From NCBI GenBank assembly GCA_016748015.1, contig JAAOMT010000602.1, positions 489,806 to 553,805 of the forward strand: 64,000 nt of DNA. The letters are read 5' to 3'. Position 1 is the first letter of the stretch; every line of letters starts with the position of its first letter. Below the pieces are notes generated by a model. It did not search any database, was not told the origin of the DNA, and saw only the letters and a program-made list of their open reading frames with translations. A program made the position numbers and the translations under genes. This document shows, piece by piece, positions 43,046 to 53,819 of this stretch. This DNA comes from Geosiphon pyriformis (Eukaryota > Glomeromycota > Glomeromycetes > Archaeosporales > Geosiphonaceae).

Positions 43046-44823
43046 CAACAATAGGTAGATCATTGTGGAATAGTGTAGGTATTATGATAAGCAGTGATGG
43101 TTTGGGTGGTCTCTTCTTCTTTCCTTTTTCCTTTATTTTCTTTGTCCTCTTCTTATTCCCAGCTTGAAGTCGGTTCACTCTTGTCATTGTTGGTCCATGT
43201 CAGGTCATCAGTTTCTCAGATAAGTTCTTCTTTTTGTTTCCCTTTTCCCTTGTTGCTGTCGTTCCAGGAAAATATTGGTGGTAGTTTATTGTGCTCTTCA
43301 TCAGTTCACAATACTTGGTAGGCTTCCCAGGTAGGCTTTTCTTTCTTCTCCTCCAGTTTAATCAATAGTTTCTCTCTTGGAGGCATTTTGAAATGGCCAC
43401 ACGTGGCCGAGACATGTATGTGTTTGTCCTGATACATTAGCTGGAGTTTCTGGGTGTTCCAGTCTAACGTTACATTGACTTTGGATAGCCAGTCATTACC
43501 AACAAGAGCTTGGTATTGAGTGACTTCCATTACTAGAACTTTAATGGGAGTCATAATGCCATTGACTTCAAAAGGAAACTCGTCGATTTCACCAATTGGA
43601 GTTTTGGTCACTCCATCAGCTGTAATAATTCTGGTGCTGGCAGTTCGATCAACTCGGCAACCTAATTGATCCATAAGTTGTCGTGTGATTATGCTGCCAG
43701 CTAATCCACTATCTAGGATGAGTTTGATGAGGTGACTATCAACTCTGGCATCTGTGTACATTGCTGTTATGGGTTTCTCTTCGAGAGCGGCTCCACTGAA
43801 TAACAGTATTAGTGTGTTTTCTTCAAGTTCGAAAGGAAAAATGGCTGCTAGGGATTCGTTGCTAGAGATAATTGCTGATGGAATTGTGTTGGTAGGTACG
43901 TGCTGATTGAATTCTGTGTTGTTGGATGTGGCGTTTTCTGGGGTAACCAGAAGACTTAAATAATATTGGGAATTTGGGTTTTGGACGCGACTGGTATCCA
44001 AATTCTGGGTGTGTGATCTTGATGATGGGTCTAGCGAACGGAGAATTGGTTGGTGAACAATCATTGCTGATCTCCAGTTTTGAGTAACTCTGGATTGAGG
44101 GTTGTCTGATGTCATTTGAGCTGGGTTCTGGGGTGGTGTTTGAATTGGTTGGGATTGATAGATGATTTGTGGCTGCGATTGATATATTACTTGTGGCTGC
44201 AGCTGATAAATCAGAGGTTGATATACTGGTGGTTGATAGATTGGTTGTTGCGTCATTAGCAGGTAATTATTCTGATATTGGTCTTGACTTTGATTTGGAT
44301 AATGATTCGGAGTTTGGAACTGGCGATCGGAGTTTTGATATTGATTTTCCAATCGTTGGTTATTTAAATGCTGGTAACAATCAATTTGGATATGTCCTTG
44401 GTTACCACAATAGTGGCAGATACGCGTTTCCTGTTGCCACTGTTGATTGGTTGATGAAAATAGACGTGGTTGATTTTGGCCACGATTAGGATGTCCTTGA
44501 TTATTGTGTCGTTGTGGAGACTGATAAATGGTGTGATTGTCAGCTAAGTATTCTTCCAATCTCTTATTAATTGATTCACTGAACTTTTCCAATTTGGAAT
44601 CCAATTCAGATGATCCATTTATTACTAGATTAACAGCTTGGGCATGGTTATCTTCTGATTCAGTAGATTCAAAATCTCTGGCACGTGTGACTGTGTCTTG
44701 AAATGTGCCAGAATGCAACAGATATATATGTTGCAAGATGCTGCTGTGTAGGCCACAGATAAACTGGTTGAGTATCTGTGGTGCTATGAAATAGTCGTCA
44801 TCAATTGCTTGAATTTGGCGCAA
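42999..44823 (-). pseudogene. Element G gag C-terminus, aspartic protease and linker
   Basis: A 505-codon open stretch (44823-43306), then a basic linker to 42999. It starts with the C-terminal capsid (LNQFICGLHSSILQHIYLL..RARDFE). The CCHC knuckle CHYCGNQGHIQIDC lies at 44377-44418. A Q/P/Y-rich region with repeated IYQSQPQ units follows, then a retropepsin: FPFELEENTLILLFSGAALE, LILDSGLAGSIITRQLMD (DSG at 43705-43713), ITADGVTKTPIGEIDEFPF flap, ALVGNDWLSKVNV. The active site is intact. The linker is Lys-rich (KKRTKKIKEKGKKKRP). The protease processes the gag-pol polyprotein. Confidence 0.85.
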
Positions 44824-44826
44824 GTT

Positions 44827-46125
44827 TCAATGGAAGCATTCCAGATAAGTGGTGACTGTTTCAGTTTCTCCTTGTTTTATAGTAGTGAATGTATTAACTA
44901 GACGATTGATGCTATTGTTGTTGCTAAAGTATCTTAGGAATTCCACTTTGAAGGCATTGAAATCTTGTGGTTTATTAACCAAACTCTGATACCATAAATT
45001 GGTGGTATTCTTAAAAAAGTAGGGAATGGCTTGCATTGCTCGAGCGTCATTCCATTCATTGGCTGCGATGGCCTTTTCTACATTATTCAGCCATATTTAA
45101 GTGTTATTCTCTTCGCCAGTAAAGTTGTTGAGTTTTGTGATGGGTGCATAGACTATTGGGTCTAAGTTAAGTGGTTGTGGTGGCTGTTGAAGTAGTTGTT
45201 GGGGTGGTAGTTAAAGTGGCTGCTGTATGGGTTCAGCTATGGAATTAATCGGCAGTTGATCGATAACAATTACCGGAGATAAGTTTTGCTGATTAATTAA
45301 TTCAGGGTTTTGATTTCTTGGATTTGGCGGCATTCGAATATTTGGAGTTTTGATTTCCAGATTTTCTAACTGTTGCTGAGTTTGAAGGTTCAGGGTTTCA
45401 ACTTCCAGGTTTTCAGTAATCGGGTGCTGGTAAATGAATTCTTGATTCTTTGATTCTTCTTTCTCCTTTTCTGATTCTGCTGCTTCCCATAGATCAGAGA
45501 TTCCAAAATCTGATGAAGGCAGTGGTGATCGAAGTCCTGATGGGGTTGATGATCGCGAATTAAATTCCTCAAAGTATTTGCCATATGGTCCTAACAATTC
45601 TGTTTTCTTTTGTCTACTTTGGAATAGGAATCGTCCAAATGCTGATGTTGCAGTTGATGAGAACACGTCAGTTGATGATATGTTGATGGCGCTTCCAGGT
45701 GTATAGTGGTAGGATGGGTTGCTTGGGGATTCAACTCTGTTTTTCTTCCAAGCAGATGGCTGTAATTTTCTGGGTATTATTGCTGATGTTTGTAATTTTC
45801 TCTTGCCTTTACTAGCGTATGTAATTGAATATCTTTGTTGAGTGTGGTGTTCAATTTTTTTGTTGATCTCAGTAATGATGAATGCAAAATTATGATTTGT
45901 TGATAGGTTGGTGTTTTGAATTAATTCTTTATAGAAAGTTTCTCTTGCTGATTCAGTATTCACTGGTGTTTCTAATAAAGAGGAAATTTTTTCGTTGACA
46001 TAAAAATTGAAGGCTGATTTGGCAAATATATGATTGTGATTTAATCCCAAGTATTGACAATAGTATTAAAATAAGGATTTTGCAAATCCTAAATGGTTTG
46101 CTTCTATGTTTTCTGATTCTGCCAC
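44827..46125 (-). pseudogene. Element G gag, N-terminal and capsid part
   Basis: Probably begins VAESENIEANHLGFAKSLF at about 46125, with GTG where a start codon would be expected. It continues FAKSAFNFYVNEKISSLLE, SITYASKGKRKLQ, a Ser/Pro/Gln-rich linker and the capsid core YAPITKLNNFTGEENN..IWLNNVEKAIAANE..FKNTTNLWYQSLVNKPQDF..FLRYFSNNNSINRLVNT (Retrotrans_gag type). Stops at about 46062, 45210, 45100 and 44825. Forms the virus-like particle shell. Confidence 0.8.
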
Positions 46126-46169
46126 TTTTGGTTTGGTGTTGTTGGTGCTGGTTCTCTGTAAGATTATAC

Positions 46170-46187
46170 CTCACAGGGAGCACCAAA
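46170..46187 (-). other. Primer binding site of element G
   Basis: On the minus strand TTTGGTGCTCCCTGTGAGG follows the 5' LTR. TGGTGCTCCC complements a tRNA 3' end of the form GGGAGCACCA. F has TGGTGCTCTCTGTGA and D TGGTGTTTTCTGTGA, drifted by transitions. The tRNA species is not assigned. Confidence 0.55.
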
Positions 46188-47072
46188 TGTTACAGGTGAT
46201 TATTTCTGCTGTTGAATTAAATAACAAACCTGTAACTTGGTGCTCAAAAACTACTTCCATTGAGGCTGTTCTGAAGGTGCTGTATCTGAAGGTTTTGGTT
46301 GATCTGAAGGTTTTGGTTAAGTCCTTTGTATAATGAACAGAGATTCAATAGTGTCAATAGTAGAGATATTTTCCAAGAGTTTTCCCAATTTTTTTCTCAG
46401 TGTGGTGGCTAGATTTAGTCTGGCAGTTGTGCCCTTCTGGTAAGCTATCCGATAATATATAAAAATCCTACCCATATTTCTGGGTCTTTTACCAGGCTAT
46501 CCTTGACATCAATAACTCAGTGCTTAATTATTTATCAATTAGTATATAACAACAAATCAAAATAAAATAAAGAAAAAAAGAAATAAAAGAAAATAAAGAA
46601 AGCAAAGAAATAAGCCAAGGCAATTTGCAGATTAGTATTCTGTCAATAGCTATGATCAAGAGCTATTGTTCCAGTGTAGTCAAGTATCAATTACTATCAA
46701 CATGAAGGGTTGATAGTGGGGAAAGTGGATGGAGATATAAAATAATTATTTATTTGATGATTGCATTTCTAGGCTAAAGATTCTGTGGTATTGATTCTCT
46801 TTCTTGTTCCTATCACTACTGCTATATATACATAATTGGGATTCCTCAATTCCTTGATTCTTTATGACAGGAATCCTGGAATTCCTGGAATCCTGCGATT
46901 CCTTTGAGAGGAATCCTGAAATTCTGGAATTCTGCAATTTTTCGTTAAGAATCCTGAAATTCCTGGAATCCTACAATTCTTGAAAGAAATCCTGGAATTC
47001 CACATTTACTATGCTTACTTCTAATTGGCTAATAATTATGCTAATATATTTCTTATATTTCTATGAGTAACA
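46188..47072 (-). repeat. 5' LTR of element G
   Basis: 885 bp, partner of 36909-37793. TATA at 46820-46834 and palindrome block at 46855-47005 lie on the minus strand upstream of the R region. Drives transcription of G toward lower coordinates. Confidence 0.85.
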
Positions 47073-47667
47073 ATATAAAAAAAATAAAATTGTGTCAAGA
47101 AAAACGTTTTTCTATTCAGGCCTGGAGTTACTAACAAATTATTAAAATTGGTAGCTAATTAATTTCAAAATGTTAGTTGTGTTTAAGAGAATTTTAAGTG
47201 TAATAATTCAAAGAATTTGGTTTTCAAATATTTAATTTTTATTTGAGATATGTAAAAGATAATTTGTTTTAATTAAGATATTAAGAAAAAATACTTTTTT
47301 TTAAAGAAAAAAGCTTTTTTTTTATATAACTTGTTGTAATACTAGTTTTTAAACTTATATTTTTCTCTTTGCTCTAATTTTGGTAAACTAAAAATACATT
47401 TCAGTAAACTACAAGTTATTTCTACAAACTATTAATTATTTTAGCCAATTTTTATCAATTTTGGCAAATTTTGATTATATTAAATGGTTCAAAGTATTGT
47501 GTAATTTGATTATCCTAATTTTTTAGTACAAATTGAATTATTAATTAAATAATAATTTGATTTAAATAATAAGTGATAATTGAAATAATAATAATATATG
47601 CTAATTAATAATAGGAATTATAAGGATAATTTTATGCTAATTAATGACTAGAATTCTACTGGTAACA
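47073..47667 (-). repeat. Solo LTR of the B family, part 2
   Basis: The 5' part of the LTR on the minus strand (TGTTACCAG at 47667), homologous to 7695-8300. The other part is 36562-36908. Before element G entered, the LTR was inserted between the Cys-rich and dUTPase regions of element D. Confidence 0.75.
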
Positions 47668-48680
47668 ATGACTGTTCACACAATGATAATAAAATTTGAA
47701 AAATGACAATTGTTAAAATTAAAGGCACATTTTCAGAAGAAATAAAAACTATTAAAAACAACTCATCAGAACCCAAAAAGAGCATTTAAATTCCAAACTC
47801 CAATATTATCCTCAACATTATGAATTCAAAACAATTTTATAAACACTACCAAATATTAGCATCCACTAGAAAGAAGCAAAAGCAATGTTTAGAACAGTTT
47901 AATACTTATTTATGTAACTATTGTTTAATTTTGTGTAATTTTTAGTATTGTAATAATTGTAACATTATTTACAATTTACTACCACACATGATTTATTTAA
48001 TCTCTGAAAAAGAAGAACCAATTAACAAGTGTATATTAAAATCAGAATTGAAAATCAATTGTGATTTAGACTTTGACTATAATGACAACAATAGTTCTAA
48101 CTCTGTTTACAATAATAATTTAAACTTCAATTATAACTCTGAACAATATATCATGCTTTTAGATCTGTTAATAGAGCAAGAACTAAAATGGTTTAGTAAT
48201 AATGAGAAAGATATTATGTTAGAACATATACATAATATTAATACAGAATTTGATTTCAGATATTTAAAAAAAATGGCCATCAAATTGGAACCACATTTGT
48301 GTACCAGCATTGATCTAAAAATAGTGCTGAAAATTTTAACAACAACAATGATTCAGTTAGTATCTAAATCTAGTTTAGCAAAAAAAGAGATTAATATCAG
48401 AGAGGAAATAATTAATACAGGATATATAAAAAATATTATTGCAATACTACAAAATAATTCAGAAAAATCATATATAATTAAACCAAATGAAAAGATAACA
48501 CAGGCAATATTCCTACCTCTGGTGAAAATAACTCAATTAGTGCTAATAAGAACAAGAAAAAAATTAGAGATTACAGCCAGAAAAAAAAATAGATTCAGAT
48601 TAACAAGTAAAATAGACATATTAGTCAATATAACAAAAAAAAAAACAATTAATAAAGGAAAAATTATCTCCACCCATTAA
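47668..48680 (+). pseudogene. Element D dUTPase, resumed after nested insertions
   Basis: Continues element D from 36561 with the KIKGTFSEEIKTIKNNS segment. The Cys motif is CNYCLILCNF then CNNC. From 47988 a 230-codon open stretch covers the dUTPase: INTEFDFRYLKK (M1), SKSSLAKKEINI (M2, Arg lost), EEIINTGYIKNI (M3, catalytic Asp changed to Asn), EKITQAIFLPL (M4), then FRLTSKIDI (M5 degraded). Inactive by the Asp change. Confidence 0.8.
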
Positions 48681-49299
48681 TTAATTTTTATTCTACTATA
48701 TAATCAGTATATGTTAGTAATAGAGAGAAAAATAAGAGACCAGCTCCAGATTTTTGAAGCAAAACCAACTATTTGTAAATCAAGAAAGATTAAAATTACT
48801 AATCTCTACATATTAGCCAAAAACAATAAACACATCAAAATTTCTATCTACAATACAACTAAAAACACCATTAAAATACCAAACAAAACTACCATCAGAT
48901 ACTTAAACACTGAAGTTAAGAGCCAACTACCAAACATTATTTCAGATTTTGCACAGCTTTGCAGATATATAGATATCATATTACAAACAATATATGAATG
49001 AGAAGAATGTTATTTGCTCCAACCAGAACAATTAGACTAAATAAACTTGAAAAACTTAGATTTACTTTAATATATGCAACACAAAATGCTTTTCAATAAT
49101 TTTACTGACATATTTGCCAGTAAAAATGAATTTGGCTGAATTAAGATCATCCAATACCAAATCAAAAGTAGAGATATTATGCCAATTAAAAATAAGCATA
49201 CCAAGTACCACCAACAAGTCATAAAATTATTTGACAAAAAATCAACAAAATGTTGGACAATAGGTTAATTTAACCATTAATAAGTCTATGATTATCACC
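48681..49299 (+). pseudogene. Element D pre-RT domain and start of RT, truncated
   Basis: MLVIERKIRDQLQIFEAKPTI, IKISIYNTTKN, NKTTIRYLNTEV, YLLQPEQLD, MLFNNFTDIFASKNEFG, then the first RT residues. The element stops at about 49299, where sequence homologous to the same region but in opposite orientation (element E) begins. RT, integrase and 3' LTR of D are absent from this window. Confidence 0.7.
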
Positions 49300-49745
49300 A
49301 GTAAGATTATGTTGGTTCTGCCAAATTCATTTTTACTAGCAAAGATGTTATTAAAGTTGTTGAGTAACATTTTAAGCTGCATATGTTGTAGTGGGTCTAA
49401 ATTTTCCAAGTTTATCTGTTCCAATTGTTCTGGTTAGAGCAGATAACATTTTTCTCATCCATATATTGTCTAAGATGTGATATCTACATATCTGCACAGT
49501 TGTAGAAAGTCTGGAATAGTGTTGGGCAGTTGGTCTTCAATTTTAGTGGTTAAATATCCAATGGTAGTTCCTTCTGGTATCTCAATAATGTTCCTTGTAT
49601 TGTTGTAAATAGAAATTTTGATGTGATTGTGGTTCTTGGCTGGTATGTGTAGATTGACTAATCTGATTTCTCCTGATTTACAAAGTGTTGCTTTGGCTTT
49701 AAAAATCTGAACCTGATTTTTCATTTTTTTTTCTATGGTTAACAT
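49300..49745 (-). pseudogene. Element E pre-RT domain, truncated
   Basis: MLTIEKKMKNQVQIFKAKATL, IKISIYNNTRNIIEIPEGT, TIGYLTTKIED, then QINLENLDPLQHMQLKMLLNNF and FASKNEFGRTNII, where it ends at the inverted junction with D. RT onward is missing. Confidence 0.75.
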
Positions 49746-49748
49746 GCA

Positions 49749-50774
49749 CTAGTCATATGGTGGAATAGAAATTAATTGCCAGGTAAAGATAATTTCTTCT
49801 TTGTTAACAATTTTTTCTTCTGCCATATTAACTAGTACATCTATTCTACTTGTGAATTCAAAACCCTGTATTTCTCTAGCTATAATCCCTAATTTTTCTC
49901 TGTTTCCCTCTAATACTAATTGAGCTATTTTAACCAAAAGCAAGAATATTGCCTGTGTTATCTTTTTGTTTGGCTCTATTATATAGGCCTTTTCTGAATC
50001 ATTTTGTAGCATTGCAATGATATTTTTTACATATCTTGCATTAATTATTCCTTCTCTAATGTTAATTCTTTTTTTTGCTAAACTACTTCTGAATGCTAAT
50101 TGAACTATTGTTGTTGCTGGAATTTCTAGTGCTATTTTAAGATTAATACAAGTGTGCGAGTGTGGTTTCAATTTGATAACATCCTGTTTCAGATATTTCA
50201 GATCAAATTCTAAATCAGTATTATGTGCTCGTTCTGGCATAATGCCTTTATTATTATTACTGAACCATTTGAGTTCCTGTTTTTTGGAGAGATTAAAAAG
50301 AGCAATATATTGTTTAGGGTTTGAATCAGAGTTTAAAACATTGTAATTGTTATTGTTAATTTGAATGGAGCTGGAACCATTGTTTTCATCATTGTCATTG
50401 TCAGAGTTTGAATCAGGATTAAACAATGATTCCAATTCTGATACACAGCTGCTGATTGGTTTGTCTTTCTCTAAAATTGTGTAGATCATGCATGATGGTA
50501 GATTGTAGATAAAATCACACTTATTACAGTATTGAAAGTTACATAAGATCAAACAATAGTCACATAGTCTTGTGTTTATTTCTTCCAACTGTTGCTCTTG
50601 TTTTTCTCTAGTGGATGCTAATTCTTGGTTGTGCTTGTGGAATTGTTCTGGGTCTATAGGCTTTAGGATAATATCTGGATTTGAGCTCCAGTCAAGTTCT
50701 ATGGATTCCAGTGAGTTATTTTTGATTGTCTTTATTTCTTTTACTAATGCTTCTTCGATTTTAGCAAGTGCCAT
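49749..50774 (-). pseudogene. Element E dUTPase with zinc-like segment (long open frame)
   Basis: A 341-codon open stretch without an internal stop, the longest intact dUTPase frame here. N-terminal MALAKIEEALVKEIKTIKNN, the Cys motif CDYCLILCNFQYCNKC, an acidic Asn/Asp/Ser linker, then EFDLKYLKQ (M1), AFRSSLAKKRINI (M2), EGIINARYVKNI (M3, with catalytic Asp changed to Asn), KKITQAIFLLL (M4), IAREIQGFEFTSRIDV (M5, GFGSTGR degraded) and NMAEEKIVNKEEII. Same order as G and F. Probably inactive. Confidence 0.85.
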
Positions 50775-50789
50775 TTGCCAGATTTTGTT

Positions 50790-51170
50790 ATCATTATGTG
50801 GACAACCATTCAGACATTTTACTGCTTTTCTTTAGATGGCTTCTATGAAAGTTTTTTTTTGTACTCAGTTACTGATTAGAATCATGTATTGACATGATTT
50901 GTTACAAGTTCTTTCTTGTCCAAGAATGTTGTTCCATATTTCTTCATCTAATAGAGTTTCTTTACAAGTAAAACAAGGTTTGTTGTCTCATTTTTCTTGT
51001 CATTTTGGTCGTCCAAAGCATTCTAAGATACAAAGACAACAATAAAACTTGGTTGCTGTGGAGTATTCTTCATCATTGTCACAGCATGTGCCCATTGATG
51101 ACAATTTCTTGTCACAATCAACACATACTAGTTTTGGTCAGCAGTAATTGGATGGTTAAGGTAAAGTATA
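50790..51170 (-). pseudogene. Element E Cys-rich domain remnant
   Basis: KLVCVDCDKKLSSMGTCCDNDEEY..KFYCCLCILECFGRPK..CFTCKETLLDEEIWNNI. All Cys pairs seen in G are kept, supporting metal binding as a conserved property. Confidence 0.65.
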
Positions 51171-52060
51171 AATGTATTGAGTATAAGTGGCAGTGGTGGT
51201 TGGTGTTGGTTCTTCTTTTTTCTTTTTTCCTTGTTATTTTCCTTCCACTTCCAAGTTGATATCAATTTGGTGCTATCATTATCAGTTCACTATGTTTGGT
51301 TAGTGTTTTCAGTAAGTTTCTCTTTTTTTTTCCTTTCCATTGTTGTTCTAGAATAATACTGGTGGCAGTTTATTGTGATTGGTGTTGGTCTATGAAACTT
51401 GATAGGCTTCTCAGGTAGGTTTTTTTTCTTTTTCTTCCAATTTGATAAGTGGTTTGTTATTGGTAGTGGTCTTGAAATGACCACAAGTGGCTGGCACATG
51501 TGTGTGGTGGCCATTTTGGCTGATCTGCAGTTTTTGGATGTTCTAGTCAAGCATGGTGTTGGTTTTAAACAGCCAGTCATTTCCAACACAAGCTTGGTAC
51601 TGAGTTGCTTCTATTACCAATACCTTGATTGGTATTATGATACCATTGACTTTAAATAGAAAGTTGTCTATCTCACCAATTGGAGTTTTGGTCACTTCAT
51701 TGGTGGTTATGATTCTGGTGCTGGCAGCACAATTAATTTGGTGACCTAATTGGTTTATGAGTTGTTATGTAATAATACTGCCTGCTGACCTACTATTAAG
51801 GATAAGCTTGATAAAGTGACCATTGATTTTGGCATTAGTGTACATGATAATAATGGTTTTTCCTTGAGTATGGTTCCACTAAACAAGAGCGTAGATGTCA
51901 GTTTCTCAAATTCAAATGGAAAGATAACTGTGAGTAATTCATTATTGGTGATAATGGCTAAAAGTATATTGTTGATGAGTGGTTGTTTTTGGTTGGATTC
52001 TGTGTTGTTAAATAAAGCATCTTCTGGAGTTATCAAGAGACTTAAATAGTTCTAAAAACT
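51171..52060 (-). pseudogene. Element E protease and linker remnant
   Basis: LLTVIFPFEFEKLTSTLLFSG, then KINGHFIKLILNSR at the active site (DSG degraded to NSR), ITTNEVTKTPIGEIDNF, and SWLFKTNTMLD. The linker toward the Cys-rich domain is Ser/Lys-rich. Inactive. Confidence 0.65.
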
Positions 52061-52943
52061 CAGGTTTTGAATATACCTGGTTCTTGAATTCAGCTGGCAT
52101 AATCCTAATGACTGGTTTGAGGAGCTAGAAATTGGGTGGTGTACAACTATTGCCGATCTCCAGTTTTGAATGACTCTGAATCTGAGATTTCTTGATGTTA
52201 TCTAAGCTGAGTTTGGGATTAAGATTGTTAGTGTTTGATAGATTATTTGTGGCTGCAATGGTTGATAGATTATGGGTGTTGTTAGTTGATAAATTAATGC
52301 TGGAGACTAATATACTGGAAATGAATATAATTACTGCATTATTGGGATTTGATAAATTGGCTGCATTACTGAAAAGTAATGTAATTGAGATTGGTATTGT
52401 TTTGGTGATTGATTACTGATGTAATTCTGAATTTGAAGTCAGCAATCAGAGCTTCAATACTGATTAGCTGATCTTAAGTTGCTTATCTTTTTGTAACATT
52501 CAAATTGTAAATGTCCTTGTTTATTACAATAGTAGCATATACATGTTTTTTGCTATCACTAGTAATTAGTTGACAATGCTGGACATAGTTGATTTTGGAC
52601 ATGATTAAAGTTTTTTTGATTATTGTATTATTAAAAAGATTAATAAATTGTCTAATTGTTATTAGCTAAGTATTTCTCTAATTTCTGGTTGATTAAATCA
52701 CTAAATTGCTTCAGCTTGGAATTCAAGTTAGATGATCCATTTATTATTAAATTTATGGCTTGGGCATAGTTGGCTTCTAACTCAATGGCTTCAAAATCTC
52801 TGGCATAGATGATTGTAGTTTGAAGATCTGCTGAATGTAATGGACATATACATTGAAGAATACTACTGTACAGGCCTCTAATAAATTAATTTAGAATTTG
52901 TAGTGCTGTGAAATAATCAACTTGTATTATCTGAATTTGGTGC
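52061..52943 (-). pseudogene. Element E gag C-terminal part with zinc knuckle
   Basis: An intact CCHC knuckle CYYCNKQGHLQFEC at about 52496-52537, a Q/Y/P-rich region, and AINLIINGSSNLNSKLKQF. It is cut at 52943 by the 5' LTR of element F; the rest of gag resumes at 62915. Confidence 0.75.
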
Positions 52944-53773
52944 TGTTATTCATAGAATATAGGAAGTATATATTAGCATAAATTAGCCAATCAGAAGTAA
53001 CCATAGTAAATATGGAATTCCAGGATTCTTCTCAAAAGAATTACAGGATTCCAGGAATTTCAGGATTTTCATACAAGAAATCACAAAATTCCAGAATTTT
53101 AGGATTCCTCTCAAAGGAATTGCAGGGTTCCAGGAATTCCAGAATTCCTGGTGTAAAGAATTGAAGAATTGAGGAATCTCAATTATGTATATATAGCAGT
53201 AGAATTAGAAGCAGAAAGGATAGATTTCTTCATTCAGATTTAATCTAAGCAATCTTTCACATCACAAATATCCATAAATAATTATTCAATATCTCAAACT
53301 TTACTCTCCACTATTAACACTTTATGTTGATAACAATTAATACTTAATATCACTAGAACAATAGCTCTTGATCACAGCTATTAATGAGATATTAATGCCC
53401 AAATTGCCTTGACTTATTTTTTTTATTTTTTTTATTTTTTTTGTTATTTCTTTAAATTACTAATTGATTAAAAATTAAGTGCTGAATTATTAATGTCAAG
53501 GATTGCCTGGTAAAAGACCTCTGTGAGTGGGTAGAGCATGTAAAAAATATGGATTACTTACCAGAAGATTGCTGGCTATTAAGCTGAAGAAAAAAATTGA
53601 CAGAATTGCAATATAGAAAAACAACTATTGAATCTTTGTTTATTATACAAAGAACTCAATCAAAACCTTCAGATAACCATATCATTAGATCCCCATCATT
53701 GCAAATAAGCTTTTGAGCACCAAGTTATGGGTTTTGTTATTTGCTTTGAGACCCCAAATAATCATGTATAACA
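52944..53773 (+). repeat. 5' LTR of element F
   Basis: TGTTATTCATAG to GTATAACA, 830 bp. Palindrome block 53015-53170, TATA 53184-53197, hairpin 53359-53383, pyrimidine tract 53405-53450. The partner LTR is 62114-62914. The 4 bp before it are GTGC, repeated after the 3' LTR. Confidence 0.8.
53184..53197 (+). promoter_or_regulatory. TATA-like element in LTR F
   Basis: TATGTATATATAGC, positioned right after the palindrome block; the same arrangement occurs in D, G and the other F LTR. Confidence 0.5.
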
Positions 53774-53775
53774 TT

Positions 53776-53791
53776 TGGTGCTCTCTGTGAA
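53776..53791 (+). other. Primer binding site of element F
   Basis: TGGTGCTCTCTGTGAA, two bases after the LTR, matching the G site (TGGTGCTCCCTGTGAG). Confidence 0.5.
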
Positions 53792-53819
53792 GTATAATCC
53801 TACAAAAAACCAGTACCAA

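Larger units (their letters stand above)
37794..46187 (-). mobile_element. Element G, Ty3/gypsy retrotransposon internal region
   Basis: The best preserved gypsy element of the window, lying between two 885-bp LTRs. Order on the minus strand: primer site, gag, protease, Cys-rich domain, dUTPase, pre-RT domain, RT, RNase H, integrase, ORF3, polypurine tract. About a dozen stops and two small deletions separate it from an intact copy. The 4-bp flanks are ATGT and ATAT, possibly a target duplication with one transition. Inserted in a solo LTR of the B family. Confidence 0.85.

Noticed and set aside
43306-44823. Intact host aspartic protease gene
   Set aside because: The long frame is gag-protease of element G: CCHC knuckle upstream, LTR pair around it and pol downstream.
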